A stretch of 64,000 bases of DNA from Amphibalanus amphitrite (lineage: Eukaryota; Arthropoda; Thecostraca; Balanomorpha; Balanidae), in assembly GCF_019059575.1 (NCBI RefSeq), contig NW_024881673.1:248001-312000 (forward strand), written 5' to 3'. Shown here in pieces: positions 21,960-34,233 of the stretch (positions are counted from its first letter, which is position 1; every line of letters begins with the position of its first letter). A program made the position numbers and the translations under genes. Below the pieces are notes generated by a model, which was given only the letters and a program-made list of their open reading frames with translations, did no database searches and was not told the origin of the DNA.

Positions 21960-22640
21960 GGGCCCGAGGGGCCCTGCGACGCCAATTGGCGGCTGAGGGT
22001 CCACGCTGGCATTTTCGACTCAAAAGGGCCCCACAGGGCTCGAAAGAACACCTTATGTGCTCCGAATAGCCACACAATAGCCACACTTCTCTCCATAAGA
22101 GCCACACACCGGCTTTTTATTGTTCCTTGTCGGCATTTGAGGGCCCCTTGCCGGCCTCTCCGGGCCCATTGGCGACCTCTGAGGGCTACTTGCCGGCCTT
22201 TGAGGGCCCTTACCGGCCTATCAGCGACCAGCAGCTCAAAGGGTTCCACACACGCCTGTGATGACCCCCTAAACCAATGGTTGAAGGCCCCCACAACGGC
22301 GTCTGCGAGGGCCCTCACCGGCGGCTGTGAAAGCCCCAAAGCGGTGCCCAGCTGAGGGCCCCACACTGCGGGCACACTGCCACCTCTGAGTTCAACCGAC
22401 ACCCCTGAATGAAGTTCCAAAGGCCCAAACCAGTGCTTCTTAAGGCCATACCTATATCGGCGGCTCTGAGGGCTCAACGCCGGAGCCTCTGACGGCCTAA
22501 GACGGGACCTTCGCATCGGACGGCCACTCACCGGTGACTTTTGAGGGCCCCGCACCGACGACTCTGAGGGCTCCCACCGGCGTCTGAGAGTACCTTGCTG
22601 GTCTCTGAGGACTCCACATGGCTCCTGAAGACACCGCAGA
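21960..22640. repeat. GGCC-rich minisatellite
   Basis: Units such as CTTGCCGGCCTTTGAGGGCC repeat with drift. The long open frames here on both strands (up to about 267 codons) are composed of the repeat and are not supported as genes. Confidence 0.8.
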
Positions 22641-22644
22641 CCTC

Positions 22645-23838
22645 TTAACCCGGCAGGCGGTGGGCCTACCAGCCACCTTCCGCGCGGTTGGGGGGGGCAC
22701 TTTTTTGCCCCCCGTATCTCCGAAACTACTGAACGGATCCGGAAAATTCAAACGGCGTTCGATAGCCCTGTCAAATTTGTCGAGGGAAACCAAATTTCAT
22801 TGACCTCGGGGTCACCGATGACGTCACAGGTCAGGTCAAAGATAAAATGCTTCACCGTTCACGGGGCTTCTAGGGAAAGCGCTATAACACCAAGTAAAAC
22901 GGATTTTGTCGAAAATCAGCGATAAGGCGTCAGTTGTCTAGTACATATGTTGCTATTAGAGGTCACTGGTCATACCAGGTCAGGTCACAGGTCAGGTCAC
23001 CAAAGGTCACCAAGGGTCACCACATGAGCCCAACTTTACTAAGGTTATGCGATGCATGTTTTATGGCCAGTTTTTCATTTCCAACTCAATGGTGTTGGTT
23101 ATAAGACCATCAGGTACGGTTTAGGTCACTTTCTAAAGGAGGTCAGGTCAAGGTCAGGTCAAAAAAGGTCAAATTTCAAAGTTGACATTTTTGCATAAAA
23201 TGGGTATCGATTCGATGCAGCTCGTCACGGGGAGTCTAATGGTGGTCTTTGTTTAGCGCTACGAGGTCTAGAATCGCTAAAAAATTGAGTTTGAAAATTT
23301 TACGTCATCAATTTTGAACAGTTTTTTTCGCTATAACTTGGCCAAAAAAAGAGGTATCGATCTCAAATTTGGTATGTAGATAGAAGGCGGTAGGGACTAT
23401 CACATATATTCCGGTTTTTTCGAAATTCAAAAAACTCTTTGGATTTTTCGGCTATTATATTCAAAAAATCTATTTTTTGAGTTTTGGGGGTCAAAATCCA
23501 ATAAATTCGAAAAACCGAAATAACTGTTTTGTAGCCCTCTTGATTCCACACCTTTTATGTCTGAAACATTTTTCTGCATCTCTAAAGCTGTAGGCTTGAC
23601 AGCTCTTCCCGCGAAACCTTTTTTTGGGTCGAAAATGGCAAAAATGACGTCACTCTGACGTCATTAGCGGCCAACCTATCATAGCCTTTGGAAAAATTTT
23701 TGGTCACCATGTGCGCTAGCTGCTCCCGGGAGGGTACTGAAAGTTTGGTGACGATCGGCGCAGCGGTTCTCGAGATATATTGAAAAAACTAAAGGGGGGG
23801 CAAAAAAATGCCCCCCCCCCCACCGCCTGGAAGGTTAA
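22645..23838. mobile_element. TTAA element, 1194 bp
   Basis: The ends are TTAACCCGGCAGGCGGTGGG and CCACCGCCTGGAAGGTTAA. Inner sequence 23180-23420 is the reverse complement of 10830-11090 in another element, so family members recombine or share cores. Confidence 0.82.
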
Positions 23839-24130
23839 GGGCCCTTTGTCGGTCTCTGAGAGCCCCTGTCGGCTTATAAAGAGTTCGAGCCAGCAGCTCT
23901 AAGGGTCCCACACCCGACCGTGACGACCCCACCCTGCACTGCAGTGTCTCTGAGGGCCTACAATGGCAACTGTGAGGACCCTCACCGCCGCCTCTGAGGG
24001 CCACACATTAGCACCTCAGAGGGCCCACAGCGGCACCTCCGGGGCCCCACACCAATGCCTCTGAGGGCCCACACCAGTGCCTCCAAAGGCTTCATAACCG
24101 GCGGCCCTGAGGGCACTACACCGGTGATTT
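23839..24130. repeat. GGCC-rich minisatellite
   Basis: It continues the minisatellite interrupted by the 22645 element. Units read CCTCTGAGGGCCCACAYCRG. Confidence 0.75.
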
Positions 24131-24717
24131 TTGGAGGCCTACCGAAGGCACAACACAATCCCTTAGTCTCGCTGAGTTTTCATCCCAATCCCATACCGGC
24201 CTCTATCCCAATTCCGGCTCTAGCAATCCCCCCCCCCCCCCATGGGTCAGCGGCGCCGCGCCGGTGTCGGTGCCGGGGAGCATTCATTCTGGCCAGGGTT
24301 CATAATGTCCAGGGTACGCTATGCCCAGTGTCAAAATGGCCAGTGCCTTGAATGGGCCAGAGTTCATAATGTCCAGGGATCGCATGGTCCAAATGTGGCC
24401 AACTGGCTGCAGATAGGGTATATTCAAAGAGGCCAGGGTTCATAATGTCCAGGGCACGATGTGTCCAGTGTTCAAAATGGCCAGGGTTCATAATGTCCAG
24501 GGCACGATGTGTCCAGTATTCGAAATGGCCAGGGTTCATAATGTCCAGGGCACGATGTGTCCAGTGTTCAAAATGGCCAGTGCCTTGAATGGGCCAGAGT
24601 TCATAATGTCCAGGGATTACATAGTCACTGAAAGTGACGTCATTGTGTAAAAAACACGGAATCAGCTCAATGCAAAGCAGTGCAGTGCCGAAGGCAATGC
24701 CTTAGGAGAGATTACAG

Positions 24718-24830
24718 GCAATAGTAAATCAAATATTTTTAGGTTAAGTGGTTATGTATCTGGCTTCAGGCCGAAGGCCTGAAGCCTGATGCATAACCAC
24801 TTAACCTAAAAATATTTGATTTACTATTGC
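24718..24830. repeat. 113-bp near-perfect palindrome
   Basis: GCAATAGTAAATCAAATATT at 24718 pairs with its complement ending at 24830. The centre is GCTTCAGGCCGAAGGCCTGA. It would form a hairpin with a stem of over 50 bp and only a few mismatches. Confidence 0.9.
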
Positions 24831-24888
24831 TTGCAATCTATTCATGCGAGAAACTATTTCCTTATCCCTGGTAGGCAAACATCATTAC

Positions 24889-25036
24889 CTTAGGTTAGGT
24901 TAGGTTAGGTTAGGTTAGGTTAGGTTAGGTTAGGTTAGGTTAGGTTAGGTTAGGTTAGGTTAGGTTAGGTTAGGTTAGGTTAGGTTAGGTTAGGTTAGGT
25001 TAGGTTAGGTTAGGTTAGGTTAGGTTAGGTTAGGTT
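24889..25036 (+). repeat. Interstitial (TTAGG)n, about 29 copies
   Basis: The pentamer repeats without interruption for about 147 bases and then decays (TTAAGTTAGGTTTGG). TTAGG is the ancestral arthropod telomere repeat, which is the main taxonomic clue in this window. Confidence 0.95.
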
Positions 25037-25398
25037 AAGTTAGGTTTGGTTTGGTTGGGTTGACTATGTAATCCCTGGACACTATGAACTCTGGCCCATT
25101 CAAGGCACTGGCCATTTTGAACACTGGACACATCGTGCCCTGGACATTATGAACCCTGGCCATTTCGAACACTGGACACATCGTGCCCTGGACATTATGA
25201 ACCCTGGCCATTTTGAACACTGGACACTTCGTGCCCTGGACATTATGAACCCTGGCCTCTTTGAATTTACCCTATCTGCAGTCAGTTGGCCACTTTTGGA
25301 CCATGTAATCCCTGGACAATGTGAACACTGGCCAATTCAAGGCACTGGCCAATTCGAGCACTGGACACATTGTGCCCTGGACATTATGAACCCTGGCC

Positions 25399-25917
25399 TA
25401 AATAATACGCACCCGTCGGTGCCGGGGGCCAGCGCCATCGGGGCAGCAGTCGGCCACGCGCACTCAATGGTTAGCGCTTAGCACCGGCGGTTAGCGCACG
25501 CCCGGCGTGTTATCGGCCGTGAGCCGCTCCAAAACGGCTGCAGTAACTGGTCGATATAGGCAGTAAGCAGATGAGGAGATGCAGGTGGATTGATAACCGG
25601 TAAGCTTTTGTATTTTACGAGGGCGAAGGGTCGAAGTCGGCTGCTAAGCCGTGGGCGGATTTTATCAGATGCCGGTCCACTATGACCTTTATCCTGGTCC
25701 TGGTCCGCTGACGCACTCTTGGAGAGCCGAATCACAGCAAAACTCCATCCAAGACTGTATCTATACGGCTTACGCTTTTCTGAAAACGTCTGCGTTTGGC
25801 CTCCTACGGGCCCGGCCGGCCGGCCCCGATTGGTGATCCACCAGTGACGTCACTGGTAGTGTTAAGCTGATTGGCGAATAATACATGGGGAGAACCGGGA
25901 CGACATCCCCCTGCCTC
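25399..25917. other. Non-coding interval
   Basis: No supported gene. It contains inverted words around GGTTAGCGCTTAGCACCGGC and a TGACGTCA near 25845. Confidence 0.4.
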
Positions 25918-26443
25918 AAGGCTAGTTTTTGGAGCTGAATTCGAATTTAGCAACCATATGAAGATTTACGAAGCAGTTTTGGTGCCTTCGTTACATGTTA
26001 CGAAGTTGTCAGAGGCGGTTGACACCTACAAGAATACCCACCCGGCAGAACCCCTACTGATTGACCTTACCTGACCTGACCTGACCTGACCTGACCTGAC
26101 CTGACCCGACCAGGCCTAAATGCATGAAGACATTATCTTTGATCAAAAACTAACATGATATTCGTGATCAGCACCCCGAATAACCCATAGTAGCCACATT
26201 TTACGACGTTCTAACAGGTCCCGATTTTCCCGACTTTTGGGTCATTGACCTGACCTGGAAGGTCAAACAATGACCTAGGACCTTAAAGTTGGGTATGATC
26301 GGCTTCCTCTCGTCACATGCAATACGCTCGTTTTTCCGCGACGCTCTAGCTTGATCAGGGGCGAAACGGCAAGGGTTGGGTCCAACGGACCTCCCCCATT
26401 TTACGTTCGCGGCTGGAAAAACACCAATACGGGCGAGGGTTAA
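25918..26443. mobile_element. Right part of a TTAA element
   Basis: It is collinear with 50108-50604 of the complete element 49705-50604 and ends GGGCGAGGGTTAA. The left half is missing. Confidence 0.75.
26068..26108. promoter_or_regulatory. (CTGAC)n run of nuclear-receptor half-sites
   Basis: TGACC is repeated at 5-bp spacing about eight times; the related element at 50250 has only about four. Overlapping TGACCT words match the nuclear receptor half-site. Activity is not shown by sequence. Confidence 0.4.
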
Positions 26444-27343
26444 CCCTATTAGTGGCAGGCTCCTGGCTACCCCTATTAGTGGCAGGGGGGCTGTTTACGA
26501 CCTCCCCTGATATCTCGAGATCTAACGAGCCGATTTTCAAAATTCAAACGACATTCGATTTCGCTCAACGTGATCTACATTTCTAAAAAAAAAAAATAAA
26601 AAATGTCAATAGGGGGGTAGAGGGGGGTAAAAACGGAAAAATTGCAGATACCTTTTAGACTGTTTATCACGGCCAGGTTTTTGAACCAATCTTAACGTAA
26701 CTTTTGCCGATCGATAGAGAATGAACCAGGAATTCACATGGATCCTAAAAATATGCATTTTCAAAAATCATAGGCGAATACAGATCATTGAGATTGGGGG
26801 TACACAAAAAGTATAGTAAATAAGGTTTTTGTTGGTACTGTTTATAAAAAGAGTGGTAATGGTCTTGTTATGTTACAATTTTCTTATGAGAGAACGACTA
26901 CAATTGTATTGGTCATGCATAGGCGGTGTCAGGGCACCTATGTTGGGAGGTAAAACATAACCCCCCTTTTTTGACGCCTGGATCCGCCTATTATAGCAAA
27001 AACGTGTCAAAAGAGGATGCACAATAATTTTGTATATGTTATCACATTATACCTTTCATTCACTGTTCGTAAAACTGGTGCATACAGTTATAATACATCA
27101 GCATCGTGATCTTCGCCCAAATGACTCGCTTCACGAATAGGACCCCCCAATTCCCAGTGCTCTGGAGCCGCCCCTGGTAAAGTTATGAACTTGAAATTTT
27201 CAGGGAATGTGCCCAATTTAGTTTTAGGAAAAGTTAGAAAATTTCAGCACCGTAGCTTCAGTGGTTTCGGAGATATTCCCGAAAAACCTGAGGGGTGGAT
27301 GAAAACAACCTCCCCCCCCCCCTCCTGCCACTAATAGGGTTAA
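26440..27343. mobile_element. TTAA element, 904 bp
   Basis: It runs from TTAACCCTATTAGTGGCAGG to CCTGCCACTAATAGGGTTAA. It shares its left TTAA with the preceding element. It is the empty-site reference (at 26899-26900) for the transposon inserted in its copy at 50601-52424. Confidence 0.88.
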
Positions 27344-27500
27344 ACTAGGTGATTGAAATTTGGTGACAAGGTAGTTCTCCGCTGGGGCTATCGAATGTCG
27401 TTTGAAATTCGAAAATCGATCAGTAACTTTCCGAGATCTTTGGGAGGGGGGGGGGTCACGGGTGGCAGGGTCGGTTGACGGCCATACGGGGCCGGGTTAA
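27340..27500. mobile_element. Right-end fragment of another TTAA element
   Basis: The text GTAGTTCTCCGCTGGGGCTATC matches the right end region of 10436-11617 (near 11475), with a G-run/C-run region and terminal GGCCGGGTTAA. The 26440 element is inserted at its broken side. Confidence 0.6.
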
Positions 27501-28527
27501 CCCCATTTGAGCTCACCATATAACAAGAAACAGGCATTTTGTGGGTGGATAGTGAATCACCGAAAAGGGAAGTCCCCCCGGGCCAATGTGTCATGCAAAC
27601 TGTAAATGTGCATCCTTCACAATCTTGGATCCCGGTATGGCGGGAAACTCGGCCAATTGGAATGCCCAGATTGGTTGTCATGACAACGGTTGCCTGGCAA
27701 CGGCTTGTATCGGGGAGCGGAGGGAGGGAGCTGATGGAAATGCCGGCGAAAACGGATTCTTGTGTTTTCATGTGGCATCGACTCTAGTCTAAATAGATAT
27801 GGGTATAAGAAGATGTGAACGCGATTGAGAGCGAAGATCAGAAAGACGGCCTTCAGGAATTTGGGTCACAACTCGGTCACGATACGTAAACGGTAAAGTA
27901 AATGCTCGAAAGTATTATATAGCTTCATTCATCCCTTAGGTAGGTATAGGTGTAAGTTTTATGGAATATGAGTGACACAATTGTTCTTATCTTAATGTTG
28001 TATTGCATTTTGTGATATCTATTTTTTATTTCTTTTTTCGCCTTAGATTCTGTTGCCATAGTGACCGCTCGTGCAAGAAGGTATTTTTTTTTTTGTTACA
28101 AAAAAGCAAGACTTCTATTTCGTCATGACAGAGGGTGAGAACCCGCGCAGTGGGGGGGGGGGGGGGCAATAGGGCAGCGGCTTGCCCCTACAATTCTGGG
28201 GGCGTGGGGGCGGTGCCGCGGTGCCCCCACAACTTTGAGACGGAATATCGCACTTTTTATGCAAATGATTTCTTTTTTTGTTGAAAGGGTCAAGGGATGA
28301 GAAATAAGTGGCAAAAAAAGAGGAAAAAACTAGATTTCGGGGTACCCTAGGTTGACCTCTAATATGGTGTGCCCCCCCCCCCGCCCCCTCCCCCAGTCTG
28401 AAAGTAGTTCCCGAGCCCCTGGCTATCTAAATGATTCGCATAACCCACGCCCCGTGGGCCATAGGCCCGTAGGGCTATCGCCGGAAAATGCCACCCGTAG
28501 GGGGGGGGGGGGGCTGCTTCGCCCCTG
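27501..28527. other. Low-repeat interval with weak exon-like signals
   Basis: A plus-strand stretch at 27586-27792 stays open with several Cys codons (MCHANCKCASFTILDPGMAG), and TTTTTCGCCTTAG at 28035-28047 is a fair acceptor followed about 33 bases on by AAG|GTATTT. I do not recognise a protein. From 28100 on it is G- and C-run rich repeat DNA. Confidence 0.25.
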
Positions 28528-29060
28528 AACCCTCGCCGGTCCTTTATGTCCGGCGAGTGTTGGTTTTCTACATTTTCGCCGGCCGAAGGGCGGATGTTAT
28601 GCCTACCTATTCGCCGGCCGCCGGTGTTACGACCCCCTCGCCGTTTCGACCCTGATAGGCTGATGGAGCTACAGCGGCGCGGAAAGAACGAGCGTGTGCG
28701 CCGTTACGAGCACATCGACTGGAAGATCTCAGGTGAACCGGTGACCTCTGAGGTCAGGTCAAGTGACCCGGACACGGGACCAGTTTTTCATTAACCCGCG
28801 TCCCGTAGGGGGGGGGGGGGGCGAAACGGCACCCCTGTCCTTTTCCGTCGATATCTCCTAAACGGCTTGAGGTAGGTATCGCCACCAAACTTTGAGGACC
28901 CCTCCGGGCATCAATTTTACACATTGTGACAAAAAAAATTCCAGAGGCTATGATAGGTTGGCCACAAATGACGTCAGAGTGACGTCATGTTCTGCCATTT
29001 TCGACCGAAAAAAGACCTTCGCGAGAAGAGATGGGGCATTCCACGATCCGTACCACTTTT
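28528..29060. mobile_element. Two TTAA-element fragments meeting at TTAA 28791
   Basis: 28528-28790 resembles the terminal part of 55290-56337 in reverse orientation. 28791 starts a new TTAACCCGCGTCCCG terminus whose first 270 bases match the reverse complement of 23640-23838. Confidence 0.6.
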
Positions 29061-30839
29061 TTCCAATTTGACACCCTCATCTCTCGGAATTTGACGAGAA
29101 ATGGTCTCTAGGGTAATCAGGGGCTCTGAATCCACCTGTAACAATTTCAGGCTTATCAGATAAGTATTTTTTGAGTTATGGTGTATAACATTTTTTGGAT
29201 CTTGCTTTGCAGCGCTAAGTTTGGCGGGCTGTAACTCTAAGACGGATTATTCAAATGCCAAATGTTAGGTATATACCTAACATTGAACTTGCAATGAAAC
29301 AGAGATTAATATGTATTTTTGAATTTTCGAAAAATACGCTATTTTTGATATATGACATATCGAGTTTTCTTTCATTTGTATTTTTTGGACTTTGGGACCA
29401 AATTCTTTAGAATTTTTATTTCTTTCAAAAAATATTTAGCTCATTATTAACAAATATGCAAAAAATTAGGAAGGTGTTCTTTCTATAAATGTATTTATTT
29501 TACGTCACGATAACGGTTTCGAATAGTGATTTCGGGAGGGGAGCTTAAAAATGGCGTGGTAAAGCTGCCTAGTGACATCACGGGTTACTGAAATTTCAAT
29601 TGAAGTCTGAGTCATCTGAAAAAAAAAAGTGAAAAGAGGGTTCATCCAACCCTCTTTCCTATAAGCGCGAGGGTGAAAAAGGCTGTTTGGTTCTGACATT
29701 GTTTTGGACGCCAACGACCATAGCTGTCCGAGATGAAAGTTACAGGACGCATACATGGTGTTCTCCAGAGGTGTCACAACTTGTATATCTGGGAATTTTT
29801 AAGGTTACGTGAGGTCAGGTCGGTCACGTGACATCACTGTTATAAGTCAATGGGGAAATATAAAAACTGTTATTTTGGCGCCGAGAATGATCTAAAACTA
29901 TCCCACGTACATGGTATCGTGATTTCATGCACTTCTTGCAAAGTCCAGTGCTTTTCTTTTGCATTGGTAAGCTTGCGTGACGTCATTTATGACGTCACTA
30001 GGGTCGTACGAGTTTTTCGTCAATAACTCCCGATCAAATGGAGCTAGAGAGTCGGGAAAGCCACCAATGGACTCGGAAAGACCTTCCGAATCGAATGATA
30101 TGCCATATGATACCCTTTGGTCAACCACTTAAGTTGACCTCACCCTAGCAAAAAGTACCATTCGATGCACCTGAGCTAGCCCTGGCCCTGGCAGGAGGGG
30201 AGTCGATGCGACCCCCCCCCCCCCTAAGGTTTCTCGAAGATAGCGTAAAAACGGCGGCGCGCAGCGCCGCCAAATTTGGCACAGCCTATGGGGCAACATT
30301 TTTACATATGACCTGAAAATTTCAGGTCCGGGTGACCTTGGGTCAGGTCACCAGGTCAGAAAAACCGGTACAAGGTCATGGTCAAATTTCAATTTTCTTT
30401 TTGCACCTGTTCAACTCACATTTTTTGACTGATTTCCTTCAAACTTTCAGGATGTGCTAAGTTCACCGAGTTGTATAACATATAGTCCGGCTTTTTTGAG
30501 GTCACTGACCTGAGGTCAGTTAGAGGTCATTACGTCGTAATGTTAAGCCTATGGGAAAATACTAAATTCGGAAAATACTGGAGATATCCGCTTCGTTCTA
30601 TCACTTTTGTGCTTTGAAACCACGGTACTTAACAGCAGGTCACTTGGTGCTTCTTTGTTTGGTGTACTTATCCATGGGTCAGGTCAAATGAGGTCAACTG
30701 AGGTCAAATGACGTTTTTGCCAATAACTTGGCACATAATGACGCTAGAGCTTAAAAAATGGTATCATTGTGTTCCTGTTGATCAGCCGAATCGAATGATA
30801 TGCGATATGATGCAATTTGGTTAACTTGAACTTAATTTA
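29061..30839. mobile_element. Mosaic of TTAA-element pieces and AT-rich DNA
   Basis: 29061-29760 is AT-rich with no gene seen. 29770-30175 matches 55590-56045 of a complete element. 30190-30835 has the hairpin, GGCGGCGC palindrome and half-site pattern of a family member but lacks clear ends. Confidence 0.5.
30499..30511. promoter_or_regulatory. Perfect IR-1 nuclear receptor palindrome
   Basis: AGGTCACTGACCT is an inverted repeat of AGGTCA with a one-base spacer, the published consensus for ecdysone receptor/USP binding. It is overlapped by TGACCTGAGGTCA. Binding is inferred only. Confidence 0.45.
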
Positions 30840-32028
30840 TTAACCTTCGCCCCAGTGTGGGGGGGGGGGGGCATATGTTACCACCCTGTCGCGTTTTTTG
30901 CGTGTAAATAAAAAACCGCGGCGCGTAGCGCCGCGCCGCTTGGGGTAGCTTTTGGTGCATCAATTTTGGACAATGTGTGAAATTGTTTACCCCAGGTCAT
31001 GTCAGGTCAGGTCACCAGGTCAAGTTAACTGACCAAGCCTAAAAAAAAGTTTGCAATCATGTCCAGCCTGCAGTGTTTGTCAGAAAGGTTTTAAACTTGG
31101 TGGATTGCATGCTGTAATGGGCGCCTACAATTTGTATATCTCGGATTTTTTATATCCGTGACCTAAGGTCAGGTCAGTGGCGTGACCTTTCCAATACAAG
31201 TCAATGGAGAAAAATGAAAATGCCTCTAGATCCGTGTGTACGCATCGGAACAGTCCAAATATTTCAGAATCACAATGATTTAGTCCACTCGTGATGACCA
31301 AGGTGTCATTTTTGCTGATAGCCTCTAGACAGGTCATCCGAGGTCACTTGAGGCTACAAACAGTTTTTTGCCAATAACTCGCGATTGGAAAGAGATAGAA
31401 CGCTGGGGATGGTCTCATTGTGTTTGTCTTGTTGAGACGCATCGACTGATATGCAACATGGCCTTTTCCGGTAAGGTCATGACCTTGACCTGAGGTCAAA
31501 TTTTCAAGTTGACCTTTCAAGGTCAAATTATAGTTCATTCGACGCGTCTCGGCGAGGGGAACACGATTCTGGCAATAGAAATCTCGTGGCTTTTTGTAGT
31601 CGAAAGTTATTGCCGAAAAACACTTTTCGAAAAAAACAGCTATTTTTGGAGTTTTTGCCCTCTGCAGGCTAAACCGTTGACCTGAGGTCAATATTGATAA
31701 TGACCGTTTCAAAAGAAGAGTTCAAAAGCTATCGTTTGCTCTTCCATACGTTTTTCTAGCTACCATAGTTCCTGAGATAGCGGCATGTTTTCTGAAAAAT
31801 ATAATGACAATTGGCAAATTTTGACCTTTGATGACCTCTGGTGACCCCAATATTGCTCTAAGGTGAAAAATGATCGAAATACTTTCAAACGTACGCATTG
31901 AGAGTTATCGACTGCTTTTTACCGCGTCTTCCTAGCCCTCTTAGTTTTTGAGTTAGAGGTGGGTGGTAACATATGCCCCCCCTCACTAGGGCGAAGTTGG
32001 CTGAGACCGCCACTGGGGCGCGGGTTAA
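30840..32028. mobile_element. TTAA element, 1189 bp, left arm of a large inverted repeat
   Basis: It runs from TTAACCTTCGCCCCAGTG to CACTGGGGCGCGGGTTAA. 31094-32028 is repeated inverted at 32040-32975. Confidence 0.82.
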
Positions 32029-32039
32029 TTTAACTTTAC

Positions 32040-32975
32040 TTAACCCGCGCCTCAGTGGCGGCCTCAGCGAACTTCGCCCTAGTGGGGGGGGGGGGGATAT
32101 GTTACCACCCACCTCTAACTCAAAAACTAAGAGGGCTAGAAAGACGCGGTAAAAAGCAGTTGAAAGCTCTTAATGCGTACGTTTGAAAGTATTTCGGTCA
32201 TTTTTCACCTTAGAGCAATATAGGGTCACCAGAGGTCATCAAAGGTCAAAATTTGCCAATTGTCATTATATTTTTCAGAAAACATGCCGCTATCTCAGGA
32301 ACTATGGTAGCTAGAAAAACGCATGGAACGGCAAACGATAGCTTTTGAACTCTCCTTTTGAAAAGGTCATTATCAATATTGACCTCAGGTCAACAGTTTA
32401 GCCTCCAGAGGGCAAACACTCCAAAAATAGCTGTTTTTATGAAAAGTGTTTTTCGACAATAACTTTTGACTACAAAAAGCCAAGACATTTCTATTGCCAG
32501 AATCGTGTTCCCCTCGCCGAGACGCGTCGAATGAACTATAATTTGACCTTGAAAGTTCAACTTGAAACTTTGACCTCAGGTCAAGGTCATGACCTTACCG
32601 GAAAAGGTCATGTTGCATATCAGTCGATCCGTCTCGGCAAGACAAACACAATGAGACCATCCCCAGCGTTCTATCTCTTTCCAATCGCGAGTTATTGGCA
32701 AAAAACTGTTTGTAGCCTCAAGTGACCTCGGATGACCTGTCTAGAGGCTATCAGCAAAAATGACACCTTGGTTATCACGAGTGGACTAAATCATTGTGAT
32801 CCTGAAATATTTGGACTGTTCCGATGCGTAAACACGGATCTAGAGGCATTTTCATTTTTCTCCATTGACTTGTAATGAAAAGGTCACGCCACTGACCTGG
32901 CCTTAGGTCACGGATATAAAAAATCCGAGATATACAAATTGTAGGCGCCCATAACAACATGCAATCCACCAAGTG
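32040..32975. mobile_element. Truncated inverted copy of the preceding element
   Basis: It starts TTAACCCGCGCCTCAGTGGC, separated by 11 bases from the previous element's end, and mirrors it almost base for base for about 935 bp before breaking off at CCACCAAG. Confidence 0.82.
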
Positions 32976-33038
32976 CAAAATGCAAATATACCTATCTTGC
33001 AAAATTATATAGGGTAAGGTGCCTAATTAGCGACCCCC

Positions 33039-34233
33039 TTAACCCGCGCCCTGCTGGGGGGGGGTGTTTGAACACCCCCCCTTGTGGTTTTTCGCGAATA
33101 TCTCAAAAACGGCGGCGCGGAGCGCCGCCGTTTTTGGTACACCTTATCATACATCAATTCTACACATGGTGTGAAAATTTCAGACCAAGGTCATTCAGGG
33201 TCAGGTCACCAGGTCACTTGAAGTGACCTCACCTCATAAAAAGTTTCAATGTCTGTCATAGCTACACCGAGTGACCGATCGCTTTGAAACTTTCAGCGAT
33301 TGGTAAGAGCAATAGCATGTACAAAATGTATATCTCAGAATTTTGATATCGATGACCTAAGGTCAGGTCAATTTTGCGACCTCCCCATTATAAGTCAATG
33401 GGAGAAAATTGAAATGCGCCTCTTTTGGACGAAAGACATTATAAACACTCCCTAACACTGAATTACAGGTGGTTTAGACACACTGAACATGAAAATGGTG
33501 TCCGTGACCCCTGTTTATGCCCTGAGGTCATCTTAGGTCACGAATGGTATCTAACAGTTTTTCGCAAATAACTTTTGATAGAGGCATGCTAGAGCGATGA
33601 AAACGCCTTAGATGTGTTCAGCTCGACGATACGGATCGACTGATATGCAACATGACCCTTTCCGGTCAGGTCATGACCTTGACCTGAGGTCAAATTTTCA
33701 AGTTGACCTTTCAAGGTCAAGTTATAGTTCATTCGATGCGTCTTGACGAGAGGAACACGATGCCGGTAAAAGTAAGCTCGTACAAGGCTTGGGTCAAAAG
33801 TTATTGCAGAAAAACTGTTTCCGAAAAAATCGGCTATTTTTGCAGTTTTTGCCCCCTGCAGGCAAAACCGTTGACGTTAGGTCAAATCTGAGAGGATTAC
33901 TCAGAAAGGGCGTTAATAGGGCTATCGAATGCGCTTTTCCGCGGCGCTCTAGCTCTATTGGTTCCCGAGTTATGCGTTGGCTTCTTAGAAATTGTCGACA
34001 TTCGACCTGGAAATCGGCGAAATTTTGCCTTCAATGACCTCTGGTGACCTGACCTTTGACCTGACCAAAAAATTGACCGAAGTGATTTCCTCTTTATTTT
34101 TGACGCTCTTTCGAACGCCGCTTTCCGCGTATCGCTACGTGGCCCAGGAGCCGAGTTAGAAGGGGGGGTGTTCAAACACCCCCCCCTGCAGCAGGGCGTG
34201 GAAATCCAGGACCCCCAGCCGGGCGCGGGTTAA
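33039..34233. mobile_element. TTAA element, 1195 bp, close copy of 52421-53622
   Basis: It runs from TTAACCCGCGCCCTGCTGG to AGCCGGGCGCGGGTTAA. The palindrome GTGTTTGAACAC flanked by G and C runs lies near 33061, and TGTTCAAACACC near the right end. Confidence 0.88.

Larger units (their letters stand above)
24291..25398. mobile_element. Foldback structure enclosing a telomere-like array
   Basis: The arm 24291-24626 is almost the exact reverse complement of 25062-25398. Each arm is built of 48-bp units (GGCCAGGGTTCATAATGTCC...) with phase marks at 24431, 24479 and 24527. Between the arms lie a 113-bp palindrome and the TTAGG run. No ORF of note and no target duplication were found. It may be a foldback transposon or the product of a chromosome-end event. 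Confidence 0.75.

Noticed and set aside
21703..22640. Long open frames (up to 267 codons) in the GGCC-rich region
   Set aside because: They consist of degenerate minisatellite units, are open in several frames and on both strands, and have no recognisable domain.
26773..27176. Further hAT element (AGGCGAATACAG ... GGAGCCGCCCCTGG)
   Set aside because: The ends resemble hAT termini but I found no matching 8-bp duplication, and the inverted match is weak.
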